This document shows, in pieces, positions 36,357 to 46,985 of a DNA stretch of 64,000 bases. Position 1 is the stretch's first letter, and each line of letters opens with the position of its first letter. The position numbers and the translations under genes were made by a program. Location: the NCBI GenBank assembly GCA_007570785.1, contig ML661885.1, forward strand, positions 31,437,339-31,501,338. Reading direction: 5' to 3'. The notes under the pieces were generated by a model, which searched no databases, was not told the origin of the DNA, and saw only the letters and a program-made list of their open reading frames with translations. This DNA comes from Antilocapra americana. Its lineage: Eukaryota > Chordata > Mammalia > Artiodactyla > Antilocapridae.

Positions 36357-36893
36357 AGCCATGAATTAAAAGACACTTGTTTATGACCAACCTAGACAGC
36401 ATATTAAAAAACTTGGCCAACAAAGGTCCATCTAGTCAAGGCTATGGTTTTCCCAGTAGTCATGTATGGATGTAAGAGTTGGAGTATAAAGAAAGCTGAG
36501 CACCAAAGAATTGATGCTTTTGAATTGTGGTGTTGGAGAAGATTCTTGAGAGTCCCTTGGACTGCAATGAGATCCAACAATTCCATCCTAAAGGAGATCA
36601 GTCCTGGGTGTTCATTGGAAGGACTGATGTTGAGGCTGAAACTCCAATACTTTGGCCACCTGATGTGAAGAGCTGACTCATTTGAAAAGAACCTGATGCT
36701 GGGGAAGACTAAAGGCAGGAGGAGAAGGGGACGACAGAGTGTGAGATGGTTGGATCGCATCACCGACTCATTGCACATGAGTTTGAGTAAAGTCTGGGAG
36801 TTGGTGATAGACAGGGAGGCCTGGCATGCTGCAGTCCATGGGGTTGCAGAGTCAGACACAACTGAGCGACTGAACTGAACTGAACTGAATTGA
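36357..36893 (+). mobile_element. BovB 3' end, forward strand
   Basis: From GCCATGAATTAAAAGACACT to the terminal GAACTGAACTGAACTGAATT. Frame 36444-36668 gives the C-terminal tail of the BovB reverse transcriptase (RIDAFELWCWRRFLRVPWTA, LKEISPGCSLEGL). The copy is 5' truncated and no catalytic core is present. Confidence 0.94.
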
Positions 36894-37100
36894 ATATTTG
36901 AAGACCAATCTGCCATATGAATTTATCAGAAAAATTAATCCACTTCTATTTTACATTGAATTACATAAAATAAAGACTAGAGTAAAATTACTATCACAAA
37001 ATTCACTTTATGACTTTAGAACTAACTGGTCATTCACTGATCTGACTTACTGTAAGTATCAGAATTAGGCATTTTGTCTTGTATCCCATCAATTTGTCTT
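36894..37100. other. Spacer between two tail-to-tail BovB copies
   Basis: About 200 bases of unassigned AT-rich DNA. Confidence 0.6.
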
Positions 37101-37317
37101 GCTATTCAGTCGCTAAGTCATGTCCAACCCTTTGCTACCCAATGGACTGCAGTATGCCAGCCTCCTCTGTCCTCCACTGTCTCACAGAGTTTGCTCAGAT
37201 TCTTGTCCATTGAGTCGGTGATACTATCTAACCATTTCATACTCTTGCCCCTTTCTCCATTTGCCTTCAATCTTTCCCAGCATCAGGGTCTTTACCAATG
37301 AGTCTGCCCTTTGCACC

Positions 37318-37446
37318 AGCCTCATCAAGAGGTTCTTTAGTTCCTCTTCACTTTCTGCATGTCTGAAGTTGTTGATATTTCTCCTGGAATTCTTGATTAC
37401 AGCTTGTGATTCATCTAGCCTATCATTGCACACAATGTACTCTGCA
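37318..37446 (-). repeat. Internal duplicate of the BovB reverse-transcriptase block
   Basis: About 129 bases that repeat 37733-37862 (for example AAGTTGTTGATATTTCTCC in both). Both lack the DDTTLMA codons that every other BovB copy in the window with this region has. The duplicate sits directly against the 3' terminal segment. Confidence 0.85.
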
Positions 37447-39112
37447 TACTACTGGGGAAAAATAAAAGTAGCTTTGATGTTGAGGACCTTTGTTGGCAAA
37501 GTGATGTCTCTGCTTTTTAAGTTGCTGTCTAGTTTCATCATAGTTTTTCTTCCAAGGAGCAAGAGTCTTTTAATTTCATAGCTGCAGTCACCATCCCCAT
37601 GTCTTTAGAGGCCAAGAAAATTAAATCTGTCACTCCCTCCATTTTTTCCCTATTTGCCATGAAGTGATAGTACTGGATACCATGATCTTAGTTTTTTCAA
37701 TGATCAGTTTTCAGCCAGCTTTTTAACTCTCCTTCATCAAGAGGCTCTTTAGATCCTCTTCACTTTTTGCATATCTTAAGTTGTTGATATTTCTCCCAGA
37801 ATTCTTCTTTATAGCCTGTGATTCATTCAGCCTAGCATTGCACATGATGTACTCTGAGTATATGTTAAATAAGCAGAGTGACAATACACACCCTTGACCT
37901 ACTCCTACCCCAGTTTTGAACCAGTCAGTTGTTCCATGTAAGGTTCTAATTGTTGCTTCTTGACCTACAGACAGTTTTCTCAGGAGATAAGTAAGGTGGT
38001 CTGAAATTCTCATCTCTTTAAGAATTTTCCACAGTTTGCGGTTCTCCACACAGTCAAAGGCTTTAGTGTAGTCAATGAAGCAGAGGTAGATGTTTTTCCG
38101 GAATTCACTTGCTTTCTCCATGATCCAGTGAATGTTGGCAAATTAATCTCTGTTTCCTCTGCCTTTTCTAAACCCACCTTGTACATCTGGAAGTTCTCAG
38201 TTCTTCTAAAACCTTGCTTAAAGGATTTTGAGCATAACCTTGCTAGCATGTGAAATGAGCATAATTGTACATTCTTTGGCACTGCTCTTCTTTGGGATTG
38301 AAATGAAAACTGAACTTTTCCAGTCCTGTGGCCTCTGCTGAGTTTCCAAATGTGCTGATATATGGAGTGCAGCACTTCAACAGCATCATCTCTTAGAATT
38401 TTGATTCCATCACCTCCACTAGTCTTCTTTGTAGTAATGCTTCCTAAGGCCCACTTGACTTCAGACTCTAGGATGTTAGGCCATAGGTGAATGACCCATC
38501 ATGCTTATCTGGGTCATTAAGATTTATTTTATAGTTCTTCTGTGTATTCTTGCCACCTCTTCTTAACCTCTTCAGCTTCTGTTAGGTCCTTACCATTGCT
38601 GTCTTTTATCATACCCATCCTTGCTAGAAACAGTCCCTTGATAGTTGCAGTTTTATGGAAGAGAGCTCTAGTCTTTCCCATCCTATTGTTTACCTTTACC
38701 TCTTTGCACTGTTCATTTAAGAAGGCCTTCTTATCTTTCCTTGCTGTCCTCTGGAACTCTATGTTCAGTTAGGTATATCTTTCCCTTTTTCCCTTGCTTT
38801 TTTTACTTCTCTTCTTTCCTCAGCTATGTGTGAAGCCTCCTCAGACAAACACTTTGCCTTCTTGCATTTCTTTTTCTTTGGGATGGTTTTGGTCACTGAC
38901 TCTGTGCAGTGCTGTGAACCTCTGTCCATAGTTCTTTGGCCACTCTGTCTACCAGATCTAATCCCTTGAATCTATTTGTCACTTCCACTGCATAATCATA
39001 AGGAATTTGATTTAGACCATCCTAAATGGCCTAGTGGGTTTCCCTGTTTTCTTCAGTTTAAGACTGAATTTAGTAAGGAATTCATGATCTGAACCATAGT
39101 CAGCTTCTGGTC

Positions 39113-39134
39113 TTTTTTTTTTTTTTTTTTTTTT
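39113..39134. repeat. (T)22 run inside BovB
   Basis: Twenty-two consecutive T where other BovB copies are expected to have a short T-rich string. Likely unstable in length. Confidence 0.95.
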
Positions 39135-39782
39135 ATGACTACAGAGCTTCTCCATCTTCAGCTGCAAATATAATCAGTCTGACTTCAGTATTGACCATAT
39201 GGTGATGTCCATGTGTAGAGTCATCCCCTGCATTGTTGGAAAAGAGTGTTTATTAAGATTAGTGTGTTCACTTGACAGAATTCTGTTAGCCTTTGCCCTG
39301 CTTCATTTTGTACTCCAAGCCAAACTTGTCTGTTATTCCAGATATCTCTTGACTTCCTACTTTTGCATTCCAGTCCTCTGTAATGAAAAGGACTTTATTT
39401 TTTCCTTTTTTTTGGTGTTAGTTCTATAAAGTCTTGTTAGGTCTTCATAGAACTGTTCAATTTCTTAAGCATCAGTGGTTAGGGCATAGACTTGGATTAC
39501 TGTGATGGTGAGTGGTTTGCCTTGGAAATGAACTGAGATCATCCTATCATTTTTGAGATTATACCCAAGTACTGCATTTTGGACTCTTTTGTTGACTATG
39601 AGGGCTGCTTCATTTCTTCTCAAAGATTCTTGCCCACAGTAATGGCTATAATGGTCATCTGAATTAAATTTGTCCCTTCTTGTCCATTTTAGTTCAATGA
39701 TTCCTAAGATGTCAGTGTTCACTCATTCAGTCTCCTGCTTGACCACATCTAATTTACCTTGATTCATGAATCTAATATGCTG

Positions 39783-39997
39783 GGACTTCCCTGGTGGCTC
39801 AGATGGTAAAGCATCTGACTACAATGCGGGAGACCCAGGTTTGATCCCTGGGTTGGGCAGGTCCCCTGGAGAAGGAAATAGGAACCCACTCCAGTCCTCT
39901 TGCCTGGAAAATCCCATGGATGGAGGAGCCTGGAAGGCTGCAGTCCATGGGGTCGCAAAGAATCGGACACGACTGAGCGACTTCACTTTCTTTATGC
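39783..39997 (+). mobile_element. Bov-tA type SINE inside BovB
   Basis: Forward copy that is little diverged: GGACTTCCCTGGTGGCTCAG head (A box), B-box GGTTTGATCCC, AGGAGCCTGGAAGGCTGCAG and CGGACACGACTGAGCGACTT tail. It interrupts the 5' part of the BovB. The target-site duplication is unclear (weak TATGC pair). Confidence 0.93.
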
Positions 39998-40396
39998 AAT
40001 AATGTTCTTTATACCTCCAGACTTTACTTTTACCACCCAAGACATCCACAACTGAGTGTCTTATGCTTTGGCCCAACCTCTTCATTCTTTCTTGAGCTGT
40101 TAGTAATTGCCCTAATTGCCCTCTGCTCTTCCCCTGTAGCTTACTGGACACCATTCAATTCGAGGGCCTCATCTTCTGGTGTCATATTTTTTTGTCTCAT
40201 CATACTGTTCATGGGGTTCTCACAGAAAGAATATTGGGGTTGTTTGCCATTCTGTCTACCAGTGGGCCTTGTTTTGTCAGAACTCTTCACTATGACCCAT
40301 CCATCTTGGGTGGCCCTGCACAGCATGGCTCATAGCTTCATTGAGTTACACAAACCCCTTTGCCACAACAAGGCTGTGATCCATGAAGGGGCAATT

Positions 40397-41847
40397 TATT
40401 TACAGATGCCATTTTTTTCTTTTTTTTTTTTACTCTTTTGTGGATAACTACCTTCATCTTCTCACATGTATGTTGAAAAAACTACAAAGTTATCATTAGC
40501 AAACCTAGAGGTGACAATTGAAAAGAGTGATTTAGAGGTGTAGATGTCACCAGAAGAAAGCCAGCTGACCAGCTTTTGGGAAAATCCCTTTGTAACCTTG
40601 CTTAGGTGAATTCATCATGATCTGAGGACTAACCTTAGTTGTGAGTGTCAAGACACACAAGTTTGTTCAGTCAAGCAATGATTGGACTGTAGTGAATAGA
40701 CTTTGACAACTATTTGTACAAATAAGCAGTCCTTTATCAAGAAAATCAATGACAGAAATGAAATATTTAGGACATCAAATTGCTAATCTGCAGTTTGGAT
40801 AATGGCCCAAAAGTTAACTGAGATAAATGATTATGAAATATTTCCTTCCACTTCCCAAAGAAGAAAAAGCACTTTCTCAGGAACCTTTATCTTAACTGTT
40901 AAATTGAGTATCGCTTTCCCCTAGAAAATCCTGACAGTATCTAGTTCTTTGCATTTTCTCCCTAAGGTGACCATACCTCTCTCTATACTTTCCAGATATG
41001 ATCTCATACAATTAATACTAAATTTCATTTATATCATGTATATGAAATAATAGTCATTATTTTGAGGAGTTAATGGCAATCCTTAGGTTCATCGGTAAAA
41101 CAGTATGTGAAAGTTGATTATGTATCTGCTAAAGACATACCAGGAATATCTGTCCTATCAGCTAAATATTCATATGAGGCTTTATTTAACTTTAAATGAT
41201 TTTTCCTTCTTTCTAAGTTTTAAAAGTTCACCCTATTATCACTTACTTTGAGCATATACTCTATCAGTAACTCCTGACAGATGTTTAGGAAATAAATGTT
41301 TAGTGAATTGCTAATTGCTGAAGTTCCAAGCCTGGAAAGGATGAAATGTGATTTACACAAAGTTTAAAACTTTAAAAGATGGAATGTAAAGATGGGAGGG
41401 GTGGCTGAAGTTTATTTTCTTCCTTCCCCTTGCCTTTTATCCCTTTGAATTTAAAGCCAGGTCATATGCTTTTAGTTTAGTGGTCTTTCAACAATACGTC
41501 ATTATGAAAATATTTAAGTCTCACTTTTTCACTTATGTTAAGTTTTCTGTTATAAGATTGTCATTTGAAATAAATAAGATTTGCATCTATTTACTAGGTT
41601 AGACAGTGCTTCTCACAACTAATATAATTTAGCCGTGTGTTTTTTCTAACATGTGAGTATTAAGCTATCATTTTGCAAGTGCTTTACATTAGAGTGATCT
41701 CCTTTCCCAGTCTCCCTAAGCAGAGAAAAAGTTCTTTTTTATGGTTTTGACTTTTATTACTTTTACATTATATTAAAATAGGATTATAGACAAATTAGAA
41801 ATGTTAAGTGAGCAAACAAAAAATAAACAGAAACAATCACCTTTAAA
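40397..41847. other. Unassigned DNA
   Basis: About 1.45 kb with a T-run near 40.42 kb. No gene or named repeat. Confidence 0.5.
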
Positions 41848-42027
41848 ACATCAGAGATAATCTACCATTAGCATTTTGTTATGTAACCTCCTAGATGTTT
41901 TCCCCTTTCCTTTCTTTTATTTTTTAATGAACTTATATCTCAATTACTCTGGGAAAAAACAAAATCACCTAGAATATCGACAGTAACTTAAATTTATTGC
42001 CAGTATTCTAGATCTTGCATAGGGTGG
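41848..42027 (+). repeat. Local duplicate A (inverted partner at 44308-44494)
   Basis: AGAGATAATCTACCATTAGC, CCTCCTAGATGTTTTCCC and TTCTAGATCTTGCATAGGGT recur in reverse complement at 44.3-44.5 kb, with roughly 85% identity by eye over about 180 bases. I do not recognise the family, which could be an old dispersed repeat or a local duplication. Confidence 0.75.
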
Positions 42028-43052
42028 CGTTTGCTTATTAGACTACTAAATAAAAAATAGTCAGTGATGAATATGTAGGATTATATTCTGACCAAAAAGG
42101 CTAACGTGGAACTGTTGAAAAGAGCTCTTGAGAACACTTTTACAAGATAAATGATACAAAGCTCTTCACCCTTAATTATCTTGATCCTATCTTTAACTTT
42201 GCTACCTGAAAGCCAATGTACCATGAAAATAGAACTCATGCAAGTAATCAGTGAGTGCAACAAGAAGGAATGCTTCTTAAGTCTGGAATATTCATGCCTG
42301 GCCAGAACTGATTGCCTCTGAATTTAAATAGAAGAGAACTAAGCTCTGTTTTATTTAAATCACAGATGTTTTGGGTTCTCTTTTTCATTCAGCTCATCCT
42401 TAGTCCTAACTGATACATACCTTAAGAATCAAATAATATGTATTTATTTGAATAGTTTTGGTTTGATTCTTATTTTGAAATCACCAGTGGAAAGCAATGT
42501 TCACAATTCAGGCACCTCCATTTAAGGAACCAAATTCCCTGAAAAGTAACACAGAAATAACTAATGAGAAAATATGGCTTTTTCTCCAGCTGGGACAGGT
42601 CATCTACTACAGAGCACATGTGTCACGAAAGCAACACATCCAATCACTTATGATACAACTCACACATATTCAAGGCTCTTTCTTGTCACTTCCTCCTGTT
42701 TCTCTGTGATCTATGACAAAACTTGCTGATTTATTTACAGCCCTTGATTTATAGAGATAGCACCCAGACACACACACACTTGAACTTCTTTGCACTCAGG
42801 CAAACTCACATCCAGTTCGTGTGCACACTCTCACAAAGACAACAGTTTATAGTACCTGCAGATTTTCCAGGTGATTGTAAAATAGCGTTGCATGCTAGAT
42901 TAAAGACATGGAAGTTCACTAGGGGCCTAGTTTACCACAATTAGAGAAATTTATGATTGTAAGTTTAGATAGAATATGGATGAGTAGAAGGGAAAGAAAG
43001 TGACAATCATTTTAAAATACTATTAAAAAACAAATTGACTAGAGAGAGTAAA
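42028..43052. other. Unassigned DNA
   Basis: No gene or named repeat. There is a short CA run near 42.77 kb. Confidence 0.5.
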
Positions 43053-43211
43053 ATTTTTAGGAATTTTGAGAAACTACTTTCCTCAACTTTAGAAGGTACA
43101 GCAGAACATAAGGTGATTTCTAAGAAAAAAAAAGAGCATTGCAGAAGCATCTTGGGTCAATTCTCCTCTCTTTTGCTTAGATCCATCTTTTCATGCTTGA
43201 AGAGAAAAGGT
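43053..43211 (+). repeat. Local duplicate C (inverted partner at 44713-44865)
   Basis: AGAAGGTACAGCAGAACATA and AGATCCATCTTTTCATGCTT recur in reverse complement near 44.71-44.87 kb. Short frames over both copies share the residue string SSTLEGTA, which only reflects the DNA match. Confidence 0.78.
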
Positions 43212-44307
43212 GAGCATCTGGAGCTGTCTTGAAGGGCAAATTTGTGTCACCTGAGCAATCACACCCCATGATAATACCAATGCCTGGTACTGCTAATTGA
43301 ATGGCACTCTTGTTCACTAGCATATGTTCTGCATCAGAATCCTTCCCAATACAGCATTCCAAATAGCCTCTCCTAATCCATCAGAATTTGTACTCAAGAT
43401 GAAGCATATATTTTTTAATCCCTTCTAAGAACAGAGTAACAAAAAATCTCCTAAATATCATCCATGATTAAATTTAGCTCACGAGGGAAAGAAGAGTATA
43501 TATGTATTTGGGGCCTTCATCCTAACATCAGAATTTTTTTTCCTACAATTTTGGGGAAATACTGGGTTAAATTAAGCAGCCTTTGCAGTCATCTTAGAAT
43601 TTTGCATATGCTAATCTGCACTGCTCATCTTCAACAGATGACAGAAGTCTATAGCTTGAATTAATCAGATTTATTTTGGTTATAAGTGAGGGAACTCCAG
43701 CTGGAATGATTTTCAGAAGGGAAAGACAATTTATGGATACCAGATCACAGAAATGCATGGCAATGATAATGGCTGGTTTAAAACAGGCACAGAACTAAGG
43801 AGAGGGATACTGTAAAGATTTTTTTCCCCAATCTTAATTCTGTTCCTCTCTGTCAGGTTCACTCTTTGCTTTTTTTAATCTGGACTTTTCTCAACGACAT
43901 GGAACATTCCGCTAACATTTCCAAATTAGTATCTCAGGGTTTTGCCAACAGAGAAATATTGTCTTTAAAAAAAATGTTTTTTCCAATTAAAAGAATGAAA
44001 GTTAAGAAGTATATAATGGGCTTGGCTTGGGACATGCCCTGAGAGTGCAGTATTGTAATTGGTTTGCCCCTATATCAATATGGTTAAAGCTTAGAAATGA
44101 AGAACTCAAAACAGAAAAACAAAGTGATCTGAAAAGAGGAAATGTTATTGGACATTTAAAAGATTTGTTGCTCTTCTTAACACTTCCACATTGGTCCTTC
44201 TGCTCAGAATGTAATCCCACATTTTCATCATTGATTATTTTATATTTTATTTAATACTTTTTAATTTAATATTTTATTTTTTATTTTATTTAATAGTATA
44301 ATAAACA
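43212..44307. other. Unassigned DNA
   Basis: No gene or named repeat. AT-rich, with a TTTTATTTAATA-type stretch at 44.24-44.30 kb. Confidence 0.5.
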
Positions 44308-44494
44308 TATGCCACCCTATGCAAGATCTAGAATATTGACAATGAATTTAAGTTACTATCGATATTCTAGGGGGTTTCTTTCTTTCCAGATTAATTGAGA
44401 TGTAAGTCCATTAGAAAATAAAAGAAAGGGAAAACATCTAGGAGGTTGTACACTAAAATGCTAATGGTAGATTATCTCTGACTGACTCCAGGTT
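44308..44494 (-). repeat. Local duplicate B (inverted partner of 41848-42027)
   Basis: ACCCTATGCAAGATCTAGAA, AAAACATCTAGGAGGTTGTA and GCTAATGGTAGATTATCTCT are the reverse complement of the segment at 41.85-42.03 kb. Confidence 0.75.
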
Positions 44495-44712
44495 TTATTT
44501 GATCACTTTTATTGTATAGGGAACCTCAAAAGGACCTCCAGTCTCCTAAATATTCTTTAGAAATGCTGATTTATTTTAAAAATAGCTCTGAGAATATTTA
44601 AAAGGTGGCATATGGCTTCTAGAGAAATCAGATATTCAGAATTCTGGCCATATTCATACAGCTATCATCAACCAAACAAAACAGTAGTTTCTGCCTAAAC
44701 TATACTCATGAC

Positions 44713-44865
44713 CTTTTCTTTTCAAGCATGAAAAGATGGATCTTAGAAAAAGGAGGAGAATTGCAAGGTTCTTTTGCAATAATCTTTTTTCTTAGAAATC
44801 ATTTTAAGTCCTGCTGTACCTTCTAATGTTGAGGAACTCTTATGTTGGGACAAGCTCAAATTCCT
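44713..44865 (-). repeat. Local duplicate D (inverted partner of 43053-43211)
   Basis: CAAGCATGAAAAGATGGATC and TCCTGCTGTACCTTCTAATG are the reverse complement of the segment at 43.05-43.21 kb, with small indels. Confidence 0.78.
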
Positions 44866-46226
44866 TATGTGCTGCCAACAGAACAGAATCCATAAGAGAT
44901 GAAAAGAAAGCTGAGGAAAAAGAGCTCCCAGATGGCACCAAACAAAATGCAATGCTATTTAACAATCTGCTTTTTTTCTCTTATAAAAATGTATACTGTA
45001 CTATCTCTTTGATTTATATAAGCTCTTCTTTACTGAGGACATTCAGTGATGTGTACTCTAATCCATTGCAAGGGCAAGTCTAAACCAAAGGACAAGGAAG
45101 CTTAGGTTCTGCAATTTAAAGGTCAACCACTAGGAGTGTGGACCTGGAGGAGTAAATAGAATATATTCAGCACAGAGGTGAAGGGCCATAGTAGAGTCAG
45201 AAATGTGTAACAATAGAACAAAAAAGAATTATTAACACCTTTTTCTCTGAGCCAACAAAGTGGAACCAATTTAAAGGTTTTAGGCATAAAATTAGAACTC
45301 CTCCTCTTTATAAATGTAAAGAGTAGACACAACCAGTTCTCAGAAATACTGCAGTAAGCAAAGCATCACTGTTAAGATGGGTTTGAACTAGAAACAGCAG
45401 AATTGGAAAATGGATTGGAAATGAAGGAAAATACATTATAACAAGAATTGAGTATAGCTTAGGCAGCAGTTTACTAAAGAGATATAGATAGACACAATGA
45501 AGGTGTTTTCTTTGTTCTGTCCTGTTGTTCATGTTACATTACTAAGTACCATTACAAATGGCATGCACAGTTAACTTACTGATTTATGTAACCTTATTAC
45601 ATAAATGCTTTGCTTCTTTTTAGGACAGAGACAAATTCAGTGCAACAATAGTTCCTGCGCTTAGGAAAAAAGACAAATTTTTTTCTGACAAGTTTTCACT
45701 GAAAGGCTACCTGACTAAGAAAACTCCTCTTCTGCCTAATAAGGAAGACAGACTAGCACAGGTCGGACACAATTCCTATCTTACCAACATGGCTGCAAAG
45801 ACAGTGAGATATTAACTCTTTCCTTAACAATGTCCACTTGGATGACAAAGGACTCAAGCAAGCTGTGTTTTCATTAAATTATTATTGCCTTCCCTCCTCT
45901 CGTGACCTCTCCCATCCTCTGTGTTTCTTCACAACAAAAATCAAGTTAAACAAAGAAGTCAGAATAGCCATGTTTCATTGGGCCCTTTAGAATTAACTAT
46001 GGGCTGACTCCGCAGGTCCATACAGCTCTTCTTCTCCACAGTTCTACTTCAGTGTCTGTCTGTTTCAGAGGCAATCTCTAAGAACAAATCCTCCACCTGT
46101 TTTTTTTTCAAATTATTTCTATCAACGGACTATCCTCTCTTCCTATCCCTGTTATGTCAAAATTGTATTTTTGAGGGCCACAAAATGTTCTGTGTGCTTC
46201 ATGAAGACTATCTTTCCTCATCATAC
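44866..46226. other. Unassigned DNA
   Basis: 1.36 kb without a recognised gene or repeat. Confidence 0.5.
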
Positions 46227-46587
46227 TGTTAGTTAGAATAGGAAAAATGAGTCCAAAATGGCGGTGGCTAAAAGACAAACGGAAAAGTTGGCAGAAATTG
46301 AACAAAAGAAATTCCACAGACTGGCATGAGAACCTCAGGTGAAACAAATGTGCCCACTATTTGACTAGCCCAATGTGCATAAGGCAGACTCAGAGGGGAG
46401 GAGACCAAGGTATAAAAACAGGAAACCAAGATGGATTGAGGACTCCCCTTTTGGGTTGGCCCACCTCATGCCATGAGGATGTACCATCCTTTGCTTGCCA
46501 AATAAAATTGAGCTGCAACTGAGGTGTAACACTGGTCCACCATTTCAAATTTTTGCTGTGGAGAGACAGAACCAAGGAAATTACACA
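46227..46587 (+). repeat. ERV-type solo LTR relic
   Basis: A 360-base segment from TGTTAG to TTACACA has LTR anatomy: a TATA-like TATAAAAACA at 46411, an AATAAA at 46502-46507 about 90 bases later, and a GC-richer R/U5-like end (GCTGTGGAGAGACAGAACCA). It begins with TG and ends with CA. No primer-binding site or coding region follows, so it is a solo copy. The family is not named and no target-site duplication is visible. Confidence 0.6.
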
Positions 46588-46879
46588 CTCCCCCAACAAT
46601 ACTCAGCCACAAATATAATATTTATACTATTGAGATGGTTCTCAAATGTGGTTCCTCAGACCAATCCATTATAATCACATAGAGGGTTGATTAAGGTTGT
46701 GAATTCTAGGTTCACCCTAGAAAGGGAAGAACATGAATTGCATAATTACCAAGGTGCCAGAGATTATGATACTCACCAAAGTTTAAGAAACACTATTCTC
46801 AATAATACAGATCTTTTTTTTTCCTTTCGTGTGACATTCATTAATTTCTGCCATGGCTTATAATTATTCTGTGTCCATT

Positions 46880-46985
46880 ATTAACTTGTAAGGACTTTAC
46901 AACCATAGACCATGCCTTCATGTTTGTATCTTTAATGATATTTGACATATTGCTGTGTATTGGATGGGTATTTAATAAACGTTTA
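46880..46985 (+). repeat. L2-like 3' end
   Basis: CTTTACAACCATAGACCATG then GTATTGGATGGGTATTTAAT and AAACGTTTATT follow the L2 3' end layout in diverged form. Confidence 0.45.

Larger units (their letters stand above)
37101..40396 (-). mobile_element. BovB, near full length, reverse strand, rearranged
   Basis: The 3' terminus is at 37101 (TCAGTCGCTAAGTCATGTCC) and the 5' region reaches about 40396 (CAAGGCTGTGATCCATGAAG), roughly 3.1 kb without the SINE at 39.8 kb. Read 5' to 3' it holds an AP-endonuclease remnant (minus frame 39465-39722: ILGIIELKWT, HYCGQESLRRNEAALIVNKR, NDRMISVHFQGKP) and a reverse transcriptase (minus 37723-38121: DYTKAFDCVENRKLWKILKE). The catalytic YADD block is lost by an in-frame deletion of about 7 codons (LRYAKSEEDLKSLL). 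The same deleted block appears a second time at 37318-37446, and the usual sequence between that point and the 3' end is missing. Many frameshifts make it non-functional. Confidence 0.94.

Noticed and set aside
39839..39850. tRNA gene candidates from A/B-box-like motifs in SINEs
   Set aside because: The boxes belong to tRNA-derived SINE heads. No cloverleaf can be completed.
43035..43232. Shared SSTLEGTA peptide at 43.1 and 44.8 kb as a small gene family
   Set aside because: The likeness follows from the duplicated DNA. Frames shift relative to each other outside the match and contain no domain.
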